A stretch of DNA of 8,577 bases from Angelakisella sp. (GTDB taxonomy: Bacteria > Bacillota > Clostridia > Oscillospirales > Ruminococcaceae): assembly GCA_020024515.1 (NCBI GenBank), contig JAHHTR010000090.1:1-8577 (forward strand), read 5' to 3'. Every line of letters starts with the position of its first letter. Position 1 is the stretch's first letter. The notes under the pieces were generated by a model. The model was given only the letters and a program-made list of their open reading frames with translations, was not told the origin of the DNA and searched no databases. Both the position numbers and the translations under genes were made by a program. Below, piece by piece: positions 6,172-8,577 of this stretch.

Positions 6172-7313
6172 ATGATATATGAGCATAAACAAAAGGATGT
6201 GATTGATATTTTAACTATTTATTCTGAATATCCAGAAAGTGAACTTTGGAGGGAACTGCTCCAATATTCTTATGAGGCAAATATAAAACGATATTTAAAC
6301 AAAAAAGGTTTATCGCCTGATGAGGAAACTGTTAATTGTATTGCAGGCTCTTTTTTGCAAGCATTTGAATACTATAAATCTGCAAAAGAAGCTGATATTC
6401 AAATAGCGCCCTTACTTTTATACTATGGTTCATCAAACCTTTTTTATGGAATGATCAATTTGTTGAGTGGGAAAATAAACAAAATTGAAAATCACGGAAT
6501 GAAATTGTTAGTGCCAAAGGAAATGAAATTTATAGCAGACACTGATATAAGATTTGTCAGCCCAATCAATGGAGGAGTTAATGTAATTGCGAGGGCAATC
6601 GGATTTAGCAGTGATTTAACTGGAACAGGTGATTGGAAACTGAAAGAATTTCTTGACTCTATCGCAGAAATTAATATAGATTATACCCGTTGCTATGATT
6701 TACAAACAGGACGCATAGCTATGATTGATGTTTTCAACACCCCTGACGGAAAAGCTGAAAAAATTTATTTTAATGAAGAAAACAAAAAAACTTTCTTTCA
6801 CTTTTTTCAGAAATTGAAAACTTTGATAAATCGTACTTAAATATTACCACGGCCCATGAACATGAAACACATAGAGATTACTTTGTCCTTCGTCACAAAT
6901 TGACGGGAAAAGATATTAGCGATATATCCTACTCTTGTCAACCATATTTGCGAGCTGGTCACAAGAAAAATGGACAATTAATTACAATTCCTACAATACT
7001 CAATATGTATATTGCCTTATTTGCACTTGCATCACTATGTCGTTATCATCCTGGGTGCTGGAGTCCTTTTGTACAAAAAGATACAACAGGAGAAAAGCTA
7101 CTTATTGAAAAATTTTTATTTTTTGCAAGACGAATGCTACTGAACTACGCACTCAACTATATAACTGATGAACAGATTCAATATACCCCTAACAAATATT
7201 CTGAGAAAAATACAATTAAACTTGTAGGCGAGCACCAAGTACAGGAAATTGTTGAGCGAAAACTACAAGAACAATTTGAGAGGCAGCAAATTAAAAGCTT
7301 TTCCAGTAGATAA
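6172..7313 (+). pseudogene. YaaC-like protein gene, frameshifted
   Basis: The first frame (6172-6840, 222 codons) carries 'FLQAFEYYKSAKEAD' (61-75), 'PLLLYYG' (80-86) and 'NHGM' (107-110), the arrangement seen in YaaC-like proteins (B. subtilis YaaC is of unknown function). It then ends in the out-of-place 'TFFHFFQKLKTLINRT'. The -1 frame picks up at or near the A7 run 6784-6790, or the T6 run 6802-6807. It reads 'LSLFSEIENFDKSYLNITTA' and 'HRDYFVLRHKLTGKD' with no stop, and continues through 6900 to TAA at 7313. The tail carries 'YIALFALASLCRYHPGCW', the family's C-terminal helix region. One lost base in a homopolymer explains everything; the joined product would be about 380 residues. ATG 6172 has no good Shine-Dalgarno. 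Polymerase or ribosome slippage on A7 could restore some product. The family call is moderate; the frameshift is clear. Confidence 0.65.
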
Positions 7314-7337
7314 TATTTATAAAAAGAGGTGATTAAA

Positions 7338-8420
7338 TTGTCAAACTTTAGAAATGAACTTTTTAAGTTATGTAATAAGATTCTTAAACAACAAGAGGCT
7401 CAAGAAGTTGGGCAACTAATTTATAAAATGTCCATCTCCAAAGAATCAACTGATGCTGGCAAAGTAGAAAGAAATCTGCATGGTGACTTTGTATAAATAG
7501 CAAGACACAGTAATAGTGCATTTCATGGATTTCTTTTTCTTGATGACAACATCGGCTTAATTGATATTCCTAATTTTTTTAGAGTTGAACACCTATCCAA
7601 TGATGAACGAGCGTTAATTGAAAGAGGACATAAGACGTTAACGAGGTTTATTGAGTTGTGTTTGTCTGACATTTGCGATAAATCTAGTATGGTTAGCGAG
7701 TTGATGAATCCATATTCCAATTATAAATCTGTAAAGGTTTCACCTGAAATATTTTCTTTGTTATCTGATCAAGATTTTCAGCCTGCTGTGACTGCTTTTA
7801 AGGATGGAAATATATACAAGACTTTAAAAAATGCGGATTTTACTCTTCTCTTTGAGAAAATTAATAAAGAACAATTGCGAGCATTGCTTGGCAGTATTGA
7901 GCAAGAAGTAAACCAAAGCCTTGGTGAAAATGTGGTGAATGACTTAAAGGATTTTTCGCTAAAACTAAACTCTAGGCATACCAACATTAATGAGTTAATA
8001 CTTGCCGTTTCAATATTGGTTGTTGCGCTGAAATCCTCTTTAGCTTTAGCTTGTCGTATTCTTTATCGAGCAATATGTGGTATAGATTTGTTTGTACTAA
8101 ATAATGACAACATTATTTCTATAGAAAAGAATATCTCTACAGTATTATGTCATTTTTATAGGGTGTTTTCACAAGATTTAATGATTGATTATAGTGGGAG
8201 TAAAATGTGGAGTGTTCTTTTGCTTGATTGTGATCCACCATACGGTGGACATATTCATGAATTTGGAATGCTTGTTTCTCAAACCTTAAATTTTGCAGGA
8301 GAATTTGGTGAAAGTGCAAAATATTCATTTGTTACCATTGATGAGGAATTGATTTGCTTACATTGTCTTACTGACGAGATAATAAACCTTGGGATTCCAC
8401 TGATTAAGAAAGGGACATAA
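7338..8420 (+). pseudogene. Uncharacterised gene of about 360 codons with an in-frame TAA
   Basis: A good ribosome site, AGAGGTGA (7325-7332), precedes TTG 7338. The frame reads 'SNFRNELFKLCNKILKQQEA' and continues to TAA at 7494-7496 (52 codons). The same frame stays open for 308 more codons: 'IARHSNSAFHGFLFLDDNIG' directly after the stop, through 'NDERALIERGHKTLTRFIEL', to TAA at 8418-8420. The sequence between 7497 and 7655 has no ATG, GTG or TTG in frame yet looks fully coding, so one ancestral gene interrupted by a nonsense change fits best. I do not recognise the family. A hydrophobic stretch, 'LILAVSILVVALKSSLALAC', lies in the middle and could be a buried helix or one membrane segment. 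It starts 24 bases after the YaaC-like gene and was probably co-transcribed with it. Confidence 0.6.
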
Positions 8421-8445
8421 AATCTGGTCTATAATGAGGGTTTCT

Positions 8446-8464
8446 ATGGCAACGAAATGGCAAC
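8446..8464. repeat. Tandem ATGGCAAC repeat in the gene-free right end
   Basis: ATGGCAAC occurs at 8446-8453 and 8457-8464, an 11-base period, about one helical turn. The rest of 8421-8577 shows no gene, no terminator and only a short palindrome, ACAAATTTGT (8534-8543). Spaced short repeats can be recombinase arm sites or regulator half-sites. No integrase gene is visible in the window to support an attachment site. Confidence 0.3.
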
Positions 8465-8577
8465 AAAAAATCAGATAGCGTATGCTTTACTGATAATATA
8501 AATAATATAGATACCACTTGCTAAATTACCAATACAAATTTGTTTAAGATTATTTTATTGGGAGCGAGTGGGAATAA

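Noticed and set aside
8230..8245. DPPYGG motif in the last gene as a methyltransferase catalytic motif
   Set aside because: No SAM-binding FxGxG-type motif or other methyltransferase signature lies near it; the match is short and probably chance.
1..8577. CRISPR array, tRNA or rRNA genes
   Set aside because: No regularly spaced long repeats, cloverleaf with CCA end or rRNA-like sequence was seen.

Overview
The window looks like part of a mobilizable element from a low-GC Gram-positive bacterium. A gut-type member of the Clostridia is the best guess. The reasons are AT-rich DNA, strong AGGAGG-type ribosome sites, a MobV relaxase and a TnpV protein of the kind carried by clostridial mobilizable transposons. 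No ribosomal RNA or host core gene fixes the species, so the taxonomy is inference.

Positions 1-2274 are the mobility module. They hold the 3' end of a RepA-like hexameric AAA/RecA-fold ATPase, then a repeat-rich and strongly structured intergenic region (about 392-622) that is the best candidate for oriT and/or a structured mRNA leader. After it come the MobV relaxase gene, a TnpV gene and a clear intrinsic terminator.

Positions 2300-5261 are a DpnII-type (GATC) restriction-modification operon with its own promoter: a Dam-family adenine methyltransferase with an N-terminal helix-turn-helix, a 59-residue zinc-ribbon protein, a DpnII/MboI-type endonuclease, and a second DNA methyltransferase. 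The endonuclease gene has an in-frame TAA where DpnII, from memory of the family, has Glu (GAA). The nuclease is therefore probably dead while both methyltransferase genes are intact. The zinc-ribbon and second methyltransferase genes are spaced for translational coupling.

Positions 5265-6013 lie on the minus strand, 3 nt from the methyltransferase in convergent orientation: a controller-protein-like XRE regulator coupled to a 178-residue protein I do not recognise. Positions 6014-6171 are a divergent regulatory region with inverted repeats. Positions 6172-8420 hold two further plus-strand genes, both broken: a YaaC-like gene with a frameshift at an A7 run, and an unrecognised roughly 360-codon gene with an in-frame TAA at 7494. 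The last 157 bases have no gene, only a tandem ATGGCAAC repeat.

Overall this is a conjugation-dependent element carrying a self-regulated R-M system and a possible accessory defence-like cargo. Three of its genes carry a disabling change. Either the cargo is decaying, with the protective methyltransferases kept, or the assembly contains errors; read data would decide.
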